A DNA stretch of 64,000 nt from Mucilaginibacter mali (GTDB taxonomy: Bacteria > Bacteroidota > Bacteroidia > Sphingobacteriales > Sphingobacteriaceae), in assembly GCF_013283875.1 (NCBI RefSeq), contig NZ_CP054139.1, positions 124,001 through 188,000 on the forward strand, read 5' to 3'. How positions within the stretch are numbered: position 1 is the first letter of the stretch; each line of letters starts with the position of its first letter. A model generated the notes under the pieces. That model was not told the origin of the DNA. It did no database searches and was given only the letters and a program-made list of their open reading frames with translations. Both the position numbers and the translations under genes were made by a program. This document shows, one piece after another, positions 20,601 to 28,916 of the stretch.

Positions 20601-20664
20601 GGAAATGATCATTTACTATTTCCTGCATAAGTACCTGGTATCAGATATGGCCCGGAAAAAGTAA
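17626..20664 (+). CDS. LanB-type lantibiotic dehydratase
   Basis: The 1,012-residue protein is a full-length class I lanthipeptide dehydratase. The N-terminal glutamylation part (about residues 1-720) carries the family motif RPTPFGLFSSVS at 78-89. The C-terminal elimination (SpaB_C) part starts near residue 745 with WLYLKIYVPK and includes KWFFIRYEDPAPHMRLRLK. Such enzymes use glutamyl-tRNA to dehydrate Ser and Thr in a ribosomal peptide. No LanC cyclase, protease or dedicated transporter is adjacent, so this may be a minimal locus or part of a dispersed one. A candidate substrate peptide is encoded at 22637-22792, beyond a LytTR two-component pair on the other strand. The enzyme class is firm; the substrate is inferred. 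Confidence 0.93.
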   Translation: MSYKFADHLLLRMPVKSWKQYRETHIGSLLTDPFFLAAIYVASPGFYARLARVDFNYQQLNNRELNTLKKYHNRICFRPTPFGLFSSVSLINWGSGGVMRLDTNAYKVCINPDQAYTMAISGELLNSELKDAGLFFPNPTLYRAGNEYRFVFTTLNENYKTRDYDLQSAEYSVLLKRLLRLCTSGKNKPEILQYIIEQTACQPEEAEEYFQFMAGSQLLVNHLQPNITGAEYLRRLLEKADTICPLSSRITELKSLLASLAAHQAITPGLFIGLNQKLKNSLPDHPVFDQGEQLSLILKNDGLTGSLDSNYKNTLSDALFALDRLMPQEQPKALAAFIKTFKKQFDQQCIPLLKALDPEIGVGYQARDANEKNPLLETVHIQKRPPEDSIKWTPSHRYLLDCWHKQCSDRSQVIRLGKEELIKLGAVEQSLQIQGISVLFRISGNRVIIDNAGGVNAPALLGRFTVADNNMATAARQMATEQENANPDILFAELLHLSDPHIDNINRRGRVWTNELPVTAVSLNGQDKQVQLSDLYVSVEGDKVILRSLQHNKVVIPRLTSAYNYALNKLPLFCFLADVPYQYGKTNYTLDMAQFFPGLSFYPRVEYLDSVLYLATWILKKEEIAGLEQDDDSKILAAFYKLWDRVKLPAVFSLVQGDQQLVFCCNSADDVLLFAESVKSKNQVVIKEYLQDEEDDSIISDIKGDPYVAQFNAFVYPDTEMGLTPVKTKVIATPGISRHFVLGSEWLYLKIYVPKSAISGLLLKVSALLTRTYSHGPIEKWFFIRYEDPAPHMRLRLKMAPGNLGEVLADFKKKLEKSIYQNVIREYQADTYNREVERYQAGDYELTEDLFWRSSQLVLQLLRAEKQQPEPVPGYLFALYTTRDILNVFLPGQAEQIAFTQINYQQFMLEFDDEKIAFELDKKYRELSKNINTALRDAAFYSKLNMKTSPGEFINAASALAATVKPEHYKSFLASIIHMHLNRIFIDDSRKQEMIIYYFLHKYLVSDMARKK

Positions 20665-20673
20665 ATATTTTTT

Positions 20674-20691
20674 GGCCTGAACTATCAGGCC
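20674..20691. terminator. Hairpin between convergent lanB and lytTR genes
   Basis: GGCCTGA and TCAGGCC form a 7-bp stem with an ACTA loop in the 20-base convergent gap, overlapping the last codons of the LytTR gene. A T-run precedes it but does not follow it on either strand, so terminator strength is uncertain. Confidence 0.5.
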
Positions 20692-21449
20692 TTGCGTTGC
20701 GTTTTTACAATAAGTCCTGAAATGATATTCATGAAATTCTCGCGGTAACTGGTACCTAAAGGAATTTGATTTTGCTCGACCAGGTTAATCGAGTTTCCGT
20801 CAACTGAAACGATCTTATCGATATTAACTATGAATGATTTATGCGTGCGCACAAATTTAATTTCGGGCAGCGCGGTCATTATTTCATTCATGGTAAGATA
20901 GGTGGTATACTTGCCGCCACTGGCTGTGTATATCAGCACATAATTTTTTAGGCCCTCAATATAAAGTATCTCCGAAAAATATATCTGCTGCACTTTGCCA
21001 CGGGTGCCCGGATTAATAAACATAGATGTTTGGCTTTGCGCGGCTATCGTAGCGGGCGGCACCACCGGCGTTGTAGTTTGCTCTGGCTTAATTTTACCTA
21101 AATAGGCTTTTATTTTATCAATTGATTTTAAAAACTTGGCGAACGAGATCGGTTTCAGCAAAAAATCTATTGCGTTCTGTTCAAAAGCATTAAGCGCGTA
21201 ATTGCTATGAGCTGTAGTGAATACGATTGCCGGGCCCTTAGGTAACAGTTCAATGGCTTCGATCCCTGAAATATCGGGCATATCCACATCCAGGAATATC
21301 ACGTCGACATTGGGGTGCGCTTTAAGGGATTGTATAGCCGCCACGGGGTTGGTAGCAGTGCCGGCCAGCTCCATGTCGGGCACCCGGGATAAGTAGGTAC
21401 TTAAAGTGTCAATTGCGTGTTGTTCGTCATCAATGATGTAGCAGGTCAT
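20685..21449 (-). CDS. LytTR-family response regulator
   Basis: The 254-residue protein has an N-terminal receiver (TCYIIDDEQHAI, phospho-acceptor Asp in VIFLDVDMPDISG, conserved Lys in FLLKPISF). A linker rich in Pro, Thr and Gln follows, then a C-terminal LytTR DNA-binding domain (IYFSEILYIEGLKNYVLIY through FVRTHKSFIVNIDKI). LytTR regulators bind pairs of short direct repeats. It overlaps the upstream kinase gene by 20 bases and is certainly co-transcribed with it. Lying between the LanB enzyme and the candidate precursor, it is the likely regulator of the RiPP locus. Confidence 0.93.
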   Translation of the reverse strand: MTCYIIDDEQHAIDTLSTYLSRVPDMELAGTATNPVAAIQSLKAHPNVDVIFLDVDMPDISGIEAIELLPKGPAIVFTTAHSNYALNAFEQNAIDFLLKPISFAKFLKSIDKIKAYLGKIKPEQTTTPVVPPATIAAQSQTSMFINPGTRGKVQQIYFSEILYIEGLKNYVLIYTASGGKYTTYLTMNEIMTALPEIKFVRTHKSFIVNIDKIVSVDGNSINLVEQNQIPLGTSYRENFMNIISGLIVKTQRKA

Positions 21450-22524
21450 TTTCTGGGATGTTTATATTTAGATCTAACTGGTAAGTTTCGGTATCCTGGT
21501 TGATATTAAGTTTGTAATTACCCGGGTACATCAGTTCAAGGCGTTTTTGTACATTATCCATGCCAATGCCTGACGAGTGTCCGTGCGGGCGCTTCAGTTT
21601 TGAATTATCAACATGCAAATGTAGTTTATTCCCATCGGCATTGATATGAATTTTGGCCGGGTAAGCCGGGTTTTGCAAATCGCCGTATTTAAATACATTT
21701 TCAATAATAGTAACCAGTAACAGCGATATCACCCGTACATTGTCTATATCGCCGGTGGCTTTAAAGTCAAAATTAAGCTGGTGATTAAAACGGTGCTGGT
21801 TAAGCGAAAGGTAATTTTCAATATGCTCCACTTCGCCCGCCAGGCGTACTTTACCGTCGGCATCCGGCTCTGTAAAGGCGTAGCGCATCAGGTCGGACAG
21901 GGAGATGATCAGATCCCCTATTTTCTCTGAATACTTCAACACGTTGCTATGGATAAAACTAAGCATGTTGAACAGAAAATGCTGGTTGATCTGTGCCTTT
22001 AGAAAAGCATTTTCTGATGATAGCAGGTTCTTTTCCAGTTCCTGTTCATTCAATTGGCTTTGCAGGCGTTGTTTATCCAGCTCGCTTATCTTTTTAGCCC
22101 TTGCCACGCTAAGGCGGCCAAACGAATATCCTGTGCTTAAGCAAAGGAAATAAAAAAAACGCCAGGCACTGTTTCTGATAAATATCATAGGCTCGCCTAC
22201 AGACCGGGCACTGTTCAGGCCGGTGGTTACCAAAATATAAGTGATCAATAGCTTCAACAACAGGTACATCGGTAGTTCGGCTATTGTGAAAAGCACTATA
22301 ATATAAGCCCGTTTACCCGCCATTACGCTCCTGGTCATGATTTCAGAATGGACATAGAAATAAAATATGTTCATTAAGTAAAAAATAATGTAATCAAACC
22401 AGGGCGAGGAACGGTTGCCGATAGCACGGGTCATTATCGACTCGTAGATAGTAAACGGAATCCAAAAAGCTAAATGCGGTAATAGAAAATAAAATTTACT
22501 CTTGTTTAAATTATTTAATCCCAT
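21430..22524 (-). CDS. LytS/AlgZ-like sensor histidine kinase
   Basis: The 364-residue protein has four predicted transmembrane helices in residues about 10-150, a coiled coil (about 145-175, ELDKQRLQSQLNEQELEKN), a His_kinase box with the phospho-acceptor His in NQHFLFNMLSFIHS, and a HATPase domain (LLLVTIIENVFKYGD; GIGMDNVQKRLELMY). It pairs with the LytTR regulator, whose gene it overlaps by 20 bases. The short extracellular loops suggest it senses a membrane or small-molecule signal, possibly the peptide product itself. Confidence 0.92.
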   Translation of the reverse strand: MGLNNLNKSKFYFLLPHLAFWIPFTIYESIMTRAIGNRSSPWFDYIIFYLMNIFYFYVHSEIMTRSVMAGKRAYIIVLFTIAELPMYLLLKLLITYILVTTGLNSARSVGEPMIFIRNSAWRFFYFLCLSTGYSFGRLSVARAKKISELDKQRLQSQLNEQELEKNLLSSENAFLKAQINQHFLFNMLSFIHSNVLKYSEKIGDLIISLSDLMRYAFTEPDADGKVRLAGEVEHIENYLSLNQHRFNHQLNFDFKATGDIDNVRVISLLLVTIIENVFKYGDLQNPAYPAKIHINADGNKLHLHVDNSKLKRPHGHSSGIGMDNVQKRLELMYPGNYKLNINQDTETYQLDLNINIPENDLLHH

Positions 22525-22540
22525 TGAAATATTACACTAA

Positions 22541-22636
22541 AGCGTTGTTTGTCCTTACTATAGTTGAGTTGGTGTAATAACTTTTATTCCTGTTGTTCAT
22601 GAGCCTAATTTCAATCAAAATTAAACGCTCAAAGTC
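22541..22636. promoter_or_regulatory. Divergent control region between the kinase and the candidate precursor peptide
   Basis: This 112-base region separates the kinase gene from the precursor gene. AGCGTTGTT (22541-22549) and ATAGTTGAG (22560-22568) partly match the LytTR direct-repeat consensus and stand exactly 10 bases apart, which is a normal LytTR spacing. TTTGTCCTTAC and TTGGTGTAATAA, seen also before lanB, are here too. Binding is inferred. Confidence 0.4.
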
Positions 22637-22792
22637 ATGAAAAAAGTAAACGCTAAGCTAACTATTCCTAAATTAAGAACAGTATGTAAATATCAGCAAA
22701 ATGCTGCAGTTAAAAAGGGTGATGGGCATGAGACAGACCCAACAACAACTTCCAACATCACCATAAGCGATATTTTGATCGGCGGCTGGTAA
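22637..22792 (+). CDS. Candidate RiPP (lanthipeptide-like) precursor peptide
   Basis: This 51-residue frame starts at ATG 22637. It begins with a basic leader-like part (MKKVNAKLTIPKLRTV, similar to the KKL.L.K.T leaders of Bacteroidota class I lanthipeptides), continues through a charged region with KKGDGHETD, and ends in a Thr/Ser-rich core TTTSNITISDILIGGW. The core has four Thr and two Ser that the nearby LanB could dehydrate. The only Cys is at position 17, in the leader, so a classical lanthionine in the core is unlikely. The product may be a linear dehydrated peptide or may use another ring chemistry. A hairpin follows directly. The peptide family could not be confirmed. Confidence 0.6.
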   Translation: MKKVNAKLTIPKLRTVCKYQQNAAVKKGDGHETDPTTTSNITISDILIGGW

Positions 22793-22820
22793 TCCCCTTA
22801 TTTTTTAAATATCCAATACT

Positions 22821-22866
22821 GCATACCGGCTGCTCCTTTGCTTATGGTAAACAGCAACCGGTATGC
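22821..22866 (+). terminator. Hairpin between the precursor gene and the following gene
   Basis: GCATACCGG (22821-22829) pairs with CCGGTATGC (22858-22866), extended inside by CTGCT and AGCA. It lies 28 bases after the precursor stop with no T-run following, which fits a partial terminator or mRNA-stabilising stem rather than a full stop. Confidence 0.5.
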
Positions 22867-22891
22867 ATTACTATTTACTAAAGATACGCAT

Positions 22892-23293
22892 ATGTATAAT
22901 ACGTATAACATAGGGAGCAGCAGAGAGCCGATCCTGCTTTCTGTTTTTATAACTTCGCCTGTGCCCGCCCGGTCAACCGCGTCAATTACCGACCCCTCAA
23001 ACCCTACCGACTGGAGTGCCGAAGTGGTAAGATCTAACGGTGAGAGTGGCGATATTATTAGTAAACCCATTGGCGACCCGGGTTCGTTGAAAGGTAAAAG
23101 ATTATCGGTTACAACTGTAATGCATATCCCTGGCGATGATATTGAAACGCGCAAAAAAGCAGCCGAGTGTGTAGGTGGCGGCTATTTACTGGAACGCGGT
23201 GTTGAGGGATTGAAAGAGTTTTCAAACCCCTGCAAAACTATTAACGATGACGCTACCGAGGTGGTTCTTAATATTGATGCCGAACTGGAATAG
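22892..23293 (+). CDS. Hypothetical protein next to the candidate precursor
   Basis: I do not recognise this 133-residue protein. It has no signal peptide or membrane helix. The N-terminal half is Ser/Pro/Thr-rich (PVPARSTASITDPSNPTDW) and the C-terminal half looks folded (LSVTTVMHIPGDDIETRKKA, CVGGGYLLERGVEGLKEF). It contains two Cys. Upstream ATG 22844 and TTG 22838 are also in frame, but both lie inside the hairpin, so ATG 22892 is preferred. It could be a RiPP accessory or immunity protein, or an unrelated gene. A minus-strand frame of similar length overlaps it, so its coding status is not certain. Confidence 0.5.
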   Translation: MYNTYNIGSSREPILLSVFITSPVPARSTASITDPSNPTDWSAEVVRSNGESGDIISKPIGDPGSLKGKRLSVTTVMHIPGDDIETRKKAAECVGGGYLLERGVEGLKEFSNPCKTINDDATEVVLNIDAELE

Positions 23294-23303
23294 TTTGCGG
23301 TTA

Positions 23304-26300
23304 TTACCGCAGTATACTAACCGACCCTGATAATACCTGTCCGTTCACATTTAGCCTGATAACGTAATAGTAGGTGCCCACAGGCAGCAACTGCCCATTG
23401 TAGGTGCCATCCCACGCCTTGGGGTAGCTAACAGAATGGTACAGCAATTTACCGTAGCGGTTATATACATCCACATTAGCATCTGTATAGGCTGTTAAAC
23501 CTGTTATGACCCAGAAGTCGTTAACGCCATCGCCGTTGGGCGTAAAGGTATTAGGCACATTTATTACCGGAGAGACCTTGACAAGGGCCTCGTCATAGCC
23601 GGCGCAACCTCTGCTATCGGTTACGGTTAGGGTATACAATATATCCTTATCCCCACCTGTTACTACCGGGTTTTTAATCGTATTATCGTTAAGCCCAATA
23701 TTTGGTGTCCATAAGTATTTCAGATTTGTATCCCCACCGGGGATGTTGGGTTCTAATGTAATTGTATGATCTTTCAATACAAACCTTGTTCCACCCGCGT
23801 CAACTACTGGCGGCGGGATCAGTTTGATCACCACATCGTTTGATGGGATATCGCATACGGTAGCATTATCATAGGTAAGTGTCAGTTTAACCGATCCGTT
23901 AGCTGCGTCGGCCGGGCTTGGCATATAACTCGCGGTTAACGATTTTGCCGAGGGTGTAAATGTTCCCGTTCCAGAGGTGCTCCAGGTAACCGGGCCATTT
24001 TTTAAAGCAACCCCGCTTAAGGGGATGGGGTTTTGCGAACAGGCGTCCATATCCTGCCCGGCATCTACAGCAGGTGTAGGGCCAAAGGTAATAACGGTAG
24101 TTTTGGCATCGGGTGTACAATCGTCTCTGCTAGTTGAAGTTAACGTTAACGCCACACTGCCATTGGCTTTATCCTGCGCCGATGGCATATACTGTGTGTT
24201 TAGCTGAGACTGCGAAGAAAAGCTGCCTGATCCGCTGCTGGTCCATATACCCGTGGTTGTTCCTCCTGATACATTACCTGTTACGTTAATTATGTTTTGT
24301 GTGATGCAAACGGTTTGGTCGGGCCCCACGGTTACAACAGGGGGGGCATTAATGTTTACATCTATTGATGCAGGCGGACTGGGACAATTATTAACGATAA
24401 CAGTAAGATGATAGGTGCCGGCATTGGCTGCGGTGGCATTAGGAATTTGTGGGTTGCGTTCATTTTTTAAAAAATTGTTTGGCCCGGTCCACTGATAAGT
24501 GGCATTGGGTACAGCCGGTGTTTGCAAAAAAATGGTGTTGCCTGCGCAAACCGGCGAATTACTATAAGCCTGGGGGGCAACAGGCACAGGATAAACACCC
24601 ACAACAAACCGAAACGACGGGCCCTCACAACCATTGGCTATGGGCGTAATAAAATAAGTGGCATACACTATGCTGTTAGTTGTATTGTGCAATGCCTCGT
24701 TAATCTGTTCAGATGTCGCATCGGTTACCACGGCATTACTTATCCCATCTGCAAATACCCTGCTCCATTTAAAGGTGGCGCCCTGCGCGCTTGAGGTGAT
24801 ATTATAATTAAATGCTATGCCCGAGCATACATCCATGTAGGACGTGCTGCTTACCGTTATAGCTGGGCTTACAGTAGCCACATACGTAAATGTGCCCGGG
24901 CAATTACCCTCGGTATAGTTAAAAACGTAGGTTACATCAACCGGCGCGTTGGTGGTATTAAATAAGCTTTCCTTTATCGGATTGGCCGCCTGGTCTGATA
25001 CAGGTAAGTTGCTGATTCCGGCAACCGCTGCCCTGCTCCATCTAAATGCTACACCGGGATGGCTAAACTTAAATTCGTAATTCAGAGGCACACCATTGCA
25101 TACGCTACCTTTATTATCGCTCAAAACTTTACCAAAAGGGTTCACGGTAACTATATATTGTAATACAGTGCTGCACCCCTGTGGTGTAGTGGCGGTAATA
25201 TTATACGTTACCTTGATCGGGTTAGCTGTTTCATTTAATAATGTTTCAGAAATGGTTCCCGATGTTCCCGAAGCTGTGGCATTGCTGATGCCTGCAACGG
25301 CCGGCCTGTCCCAGGTAAAAGTAGCCGCTACATTTGTGGTAGGGGTGTAAGTAAGTAAACTGCCGCTGCAAACCATATCTGTGGCGGAACTGGTAAATTT
25401 CGGCGGCTGGATAATGGTTACATCAACGCGGATACGCGGGCTAACACACCCATTGTTAACCGACTGTACATAATATGCGGTATTGCCAAATAAATTGGGG
25501 GTAGTATAGGTATCGGTTGGAGACAGCGGCGCCCCGCCAACCGCTGTTGCATACCATTCATACCCCTGGGGCGAACCGCTTGCTTTTAATATCGCTTGTG
25601 TACCATAGCATATACTTTGCGGTGGTGCTACAGGTTGTGCTGGTATAGGATTGATGGGAACAATTACCTGTGTACGGGCGCTGGTGTTGCCCAATACGGT
25701 AGTTTGCACATAAAAGGTATTATGGGTATTGTCAATTGGGCCTGTTGTATAGGTATCGCCCGTAAACAAACTTGTACCGCCAACAGGAACATTGAACCAA
25801 TTATAGATGTTTCCCGGCGTGGGGTTCTTTATCGCTAAAACAGTCTTACTGCCATCGCATGCAGGCTGGGGTGTCATAACGTCGGGGGCAGTGGGCCTTG
25901 CCGCTATATTGATCACCATCTTATCTAATAAGGTACCGCATGTTGCTGCAGATGTAGAGGTGAGGGTTAAAGTGACCGTTGTTTCGCCGGGGTCGGGGGT
26001 GTATTTAGCATTAAGCAGCTTATCGTCATCAAATATACCTGTGCCACTGGTAGTCCACCTGACACCCTGCGCCCCGGTTGCCGTACCGGCCAGTTGAACA
26101 GAGAATCCATAGCCTGCATTTTGATCGGGGCCGGCGTTGATAATTACTCCCTCGTTGATGGTGACACTTGTAGAGGCATTGGCCTGTAGGCAGGTGCCGG
26201 TTTGTGGTATGTTATTAAAAATGGTATATGTCCCCGGTTTGCTTTTTGTCAGATCGATAACACCGGTGTTTACATCTGTAAAAACAAGATCGGGTGATGA

Positions 26301-28649
26301 TGCTGTGAATGTTCCCGCGCTGGCAAGCCCGGGAAATACAGGTGCCGGGTTAGGAGTGCCAACATTGCAATAAGATGGGTTGGGATAAGTAAACGTAGCA
26401 TCAGGATTAAGCACAATAGATACCGTGGCCTGGCTAATGGTTTGGCACGAGTTATTGCTTTTAAAGGTTATGGTATACTTGCCAACCGGGCTGGCGGTGG
26501 CATTTATTACACCGGTGGTGGGGTTAATAACCAATGTAGCCGGCGAGGCGCTGAATGTGCCACCGGTTGGTTCACCTATAGTTGGTGCAAAAGAACCTGC
26601 CGTTTGGCATACCGTTGCCGATGGATATTGGAACTGTGGAGATATGAACGGCGTGGTAGTGACTTGTACGCTGGCGCGGGTACTGGTGCAGGTACCTAAG
26701 TTATTCTCGGCATAATAGGTGGTTGTTGAATTAACCGTAGGCGTAAAATTGTTCCCGGTGCCTAATACGGTTCCGCCGGTAGCCACATTATACCATTTAA
26801 TAGTGCCTCCATCGGTAACGGAAGCTGTAAGTGTGGTTGGCGTGCCCGGGCAAATATTGGTAGCCCCGCCGCTTACCGTTGGTTGTTGCGGTACCGGTGT
26901 TACCGTTACAGTAACCGGAGTACGCGTGCTGGCGCAGCCGTTAACAATGGTTTGCACATAATAGGTTACAGAACTTGTTAGGGGATCTGTAGTGAATGTG
27001 TCGCCTGTGGTAAGCTGGTTGCCCCCGGCTGCGGCATCAAACCATTGGTAGTTATCAGAACCTGTTGCTGTAAGTGTTGCAGGGGTATTATAACAGGTAG
27101 TAACCGGGTTTACAGTAGGTGGTGTTACTGCGGGTAGTACCGTAACAGGCACCGCCGTGCGGCTGCTGGTACAGCCCGTTGTGGCATCGGTTATTTGTAC
27201 ATAGAAAGTAGTATTGGTGGATACTATGGGTGTATAGGTGTCACCTGAAAAAAGCAGGTTACCGTTTGTTGCTGCATCATACCAGCTATAAGTACCGTTA
27301 CCGGGGGCTATGGCCGTTAAAGTAGCTGCCGTTCCGGGGCATGGCTGAGATACCGGCGCCACCGTAGGCGCGGGCGGACTATCATTAACGGTAATGGTTA
27401 CCGGCGTAAGGCCGCTGGAGCAACCGCCATTAACGGTTTGCACATAATAAGTGGTTGTGGCAGTAAGTATTGGAGTAGTAAAGGGGTTGGCTGTATTATT
27501 GGGGAGCGGAGTGGTACCTGCCGCGTCGGCATACCAAATAAAACTATTGCCCGATGGTGAAGATGCAGTTAGTACCGCGCTTGTACCATTACAGGCGGTA
27601 GCGGGTGCAACCGTAGGCGCATCCGGAATAGGGATTACGGTTATGGTAACAGGTACACGCGGACTTGTGCACTGGCCTAATGCGTTTTCGGCATAATAGG
27701 TAATGGTGCCTGTTAATCCAGGTGTTGAATAATCGGGGCTAATGATCAATGGGGTAGTACTGGTAGGGCTATCGTACCAGGATATGGTACCACCATCGCC
27801 TACACTGGCATGCAAATTTACCGATGAACCCTGGCAAACAGGAGTGCCCGGAAAAGTAGTTACCGGCGATTGCGGATAGGGGGTTACTGTAACTGTCGCG
27901 GGTATGGGCGCGCTGGCGCAACCGTTGGTTACTGCAACAACATAATAAGTAGTAGTAGCAGGCGGGGAGACGGTTATCGATGGCCCTTGCCCTACCTGGT
28001 TGCCGTTTGTTGGCGCATCGTACCATGTGTAGCTATCGCCTCCTGCAGCTGTTATTGTAGCCGTATTACCTGCGCATATATTAGCACCTGTGGTGGTTGG
28101 GTCGGCACTCAAGCTAACTTGTACAAGCGCGCGGGGGCCAGTGCAACCGCCAACGGTAGCGTCAACATAAAAAAAGGTGTTGGCGGTGATAGGGCCGGTG
28201 GTATAAGTAGCGCCCGGGGCTAAAAAACTGCCGTTAGAATCGTACCATTGAAAAATGGCGCCGGGGGGCGCTGTAGCCTGCAAGGTAGCAGGGTTGCCCT
28301 TACAAACAACAACGCCCGGTGCGGTTGGCGGGGCGGGTGTTGGCGCTGATGTAACGGTAAAAGATCTTATTATGCTTGTACAGCCGGGCGTGCTGTCGCC
28401 AATGATCACAGTATAAGTACCTGGCTTATTAACATTAATAACAGCTGTGTTATCGCCCGTGCTCCACGAATACGAATAAGGCGCTGTGCCGCCGGTTACA
28501 TGAACGGTTAAAGTTATATTATTGCCCGAACAGAGGACGCCGCCATTATCGGCTGTTATCGTAGCATCCGATATGCATTGGCCAAGCGCGGGAATAATCG
28601 CGGCAAACAGGATCGCTAATGTTAGTAATGTCCTTTTATATGCACTCAT
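23304..28649 (-). CDS. Giant Ig-repeat cell-surface protein with T9SS type B sorting domain
   Basis: The 1,781-residue protein has a signal peptide (ending ALGQ) and then a long array of 75-90-residue Ig-like units. Each has a C.G....L.A core, a W(Y/F)D/W(Y/F)N motif, TYTT/TFTT and TTYYVQ, followed by PKD-like units (DAGQDMDAC, GPVTWSTSGTGTF). The last 90 or so residues are a gliding-motility/T9SS type B domain (VPNTFTPNGDGVNDFW, VDVYNRYGKLLY, WDGTYNGQLLPVGTYYYVI). It should be exported by Sec, cross the outer membrane by type IX secretion and act as an adhesin or surface fibre. ATG 28649 is preferred to an upstream TTG. It converges on the RiPP genes with an 11-base gap. Confidence 0.9.
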   Translation of the reverse strand: MSAYKRTLLTLAILFAAIIPALGQCISDATITADNGGVLCSGNNITLTVHVTGGTAPYSYSWSTGDNTAVINVNKPGTYTVIIGDSTPGCTSIIRSFTVTSAPTPAPPTAPGVVVCKGNPATLQATAPPGAIFQWYDSNGSFLAPGATYTTGPITANTFFYVDATVGGCTGPRALVQVSLSADPTTTGANICAGNTATITAAGGDSYTWYDAPTNGNQVGQGPSITVSPPATTTYYVVAVTNGCASAPIPATVTVTPYPQSPVTTFPGTPVCQGSSVNLHASVGDGGTISWYDSPTSTTPLIISPDYSTPGLTGTITYYAENALGQCTSPRVPVTITVIPIPDAPTVAPATACNGTSAVLTASSPSGNSFIWYADAAGTTPLPNNTANPFTTPILTATTTYYVQTVNGGCSSGLTPVTITVNDSPPAPTVAPVSQPCPGTAATLTAIAPGNGTYSWYDAATNGNLLFSGDTYTPIVSTNTTFYVQITDATTGCTSSRTAVPVTVLPAVTPPTVNPVTTCYNTPATLTATGSDNYQWFDAAAGGNQLTTGDTFTTDPLTSSVTYYVQTIVNGCASTRTPVTVTVTPVPQQPTVSGGATNICPGTPTTLTASVTDGGTIKWYNVATGGTVLGTGNNFTPTVNSTTTYYAENNLGTCTSTRASVQVTTTPFISPQFQYPSATVCQTAGSFAPTIGEPTGGTFSASPATLVINPTTGVINATASPVGKYTITFKSNNSCQTISQATVSIVLNPDATFTYPNPSYCNVGTPNPAPVFPGLASAGTFTASSPDLVFTDVNTGVIDLTKSKPGTYTIFNNIPQTGTCLQANASTSVTINEGVIINAGPDQNAGYGFSVQLAGTATGAQGVRWTTSGTGIFDDDKLLNAKYTPDPGETTVTLTLTSTSAATCGTLLDKMVINIAARPTAPDVMTPQPACDGSKTVLAIKNPTPGNIYNWFNVPVGGTSLFTGDTYTTGPIDNTHNTFYVQTTVLGNTSARTQVIVPINPIPAQPVAPPQSICYGTQAILKASGSPQGYEWYATAVGGAPLSPTDTYTTPNLFGNTAYYVQSVNNGCVSPRIRVDVTIIQPPKFTSSATDMVCSGSLLTYTPTTNVAATFTWDRPAVAGISNATASGTSGTISETLLNETANPIKVTYNITATTPQGCSTVLQYIVTVNPFGKVLSDNKGSVCNGVPLNYEFKFSHPGVAFRWSRAAVAGISNLPVSDQAANPIKESLFNTTNAPVDVTYVFNYTEGNCPGTFTYVATVSPAITVSSTSYMDVCSGIAFNYNITSSAQGATFKWSRVFADGISNAVVTDATSEQINEALHNTTNSIVYATYFITPIANGCEGPSFRFVVGVYPVPVAPQAYSNSPVCAGNTIFLQTPAVPNATYQWTGPNNFLKNERNPQIPNATAANAGTYHLTVIVNNCPSPPASIDVNINAPPVVTVGPDQTVCITQNIINVTGNVSGGTTTGIWTSSGSGSFSSQSQLNTQYMPSAQDKANGSVALTLTSTSRDDCTPDAKTTVITFGPTPAVDAGQDMDACSQNPIPLSGVALKNGPVTWSTSGTGTFTPSAKSLTASYMPSPADAANGSVKLTLTYDNATVCDIPSNDVVIKLIPPPVVDAGGTRFVLKDHTITLEPNIPGGDTNLKYLWTPNIGLNDNTIKNPVVTGGDKDILYTLTVTDSRGCAGYDEALVKVSPVINVPNTFTPNGDGVNDFWVITGLTAYTDANVDVYNRYGKLLYHSVSYPKAWDGTYNGQLLPVGTYYYVIRLNVNGQVLSGSVSILR

Positions 28650-28852
28650 CGTCAATACAAGAGCTCGCTTTATTCCTGCAATTTTTTATGCCGCCCGGCG
28701 AGGTACTTTTCATTAAAGATCAAGATCAAATATTGATCGGTGGTAGTTGTCCTTTTATACGCAAAAAACAAAATTTTGTTCATTGTGTTCAGTGCAAAAG
28801 TACGCACTTTTAAGCAAAATGGTTGTCATAAAGGATGCTTATATACCGGTTG

Positions 28853-28889
28853 AAAATAAAAAACACCCGGAAAGTATTCCACGGGTGTT
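28853..28889 (-). terminator. Rho-independent terminator after the beta-galactosidase-like gene
   Basis: AACACCCG and CGGGTGTT (28862-28869, 28882-28889) pair around a 12-base loop. On the minus strand they are followed by TTTTATTTT, 28 bases after the stop at 28917. Confidence 0.85.
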
Positions 28890-28916
28890 AGAAAATTGAG
28901 CATACCGGTTGTTTTC

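Noticed and set aside
22798..23154. Minus-strand 118-codon frame opposite the 133-residue gene
   Set aside because: It starts inside the plus-strand gene and has low-complexity hydrophobic sequence with no supporting signals; the plus-strand frame follows the precursor hairpin and is preferred.
25000..28000. Plus-strand frames across the Ig-repeat gene
   Set aside because: They are shadows of the repeated coding sequence on the minus strand.
23304..28649. CRISPR array or tandem repeat locus
   Set aside because: The periodic sequence is protein-coding Ig-like repeats with varying spacing, not identical direct repeats with unique spacers.
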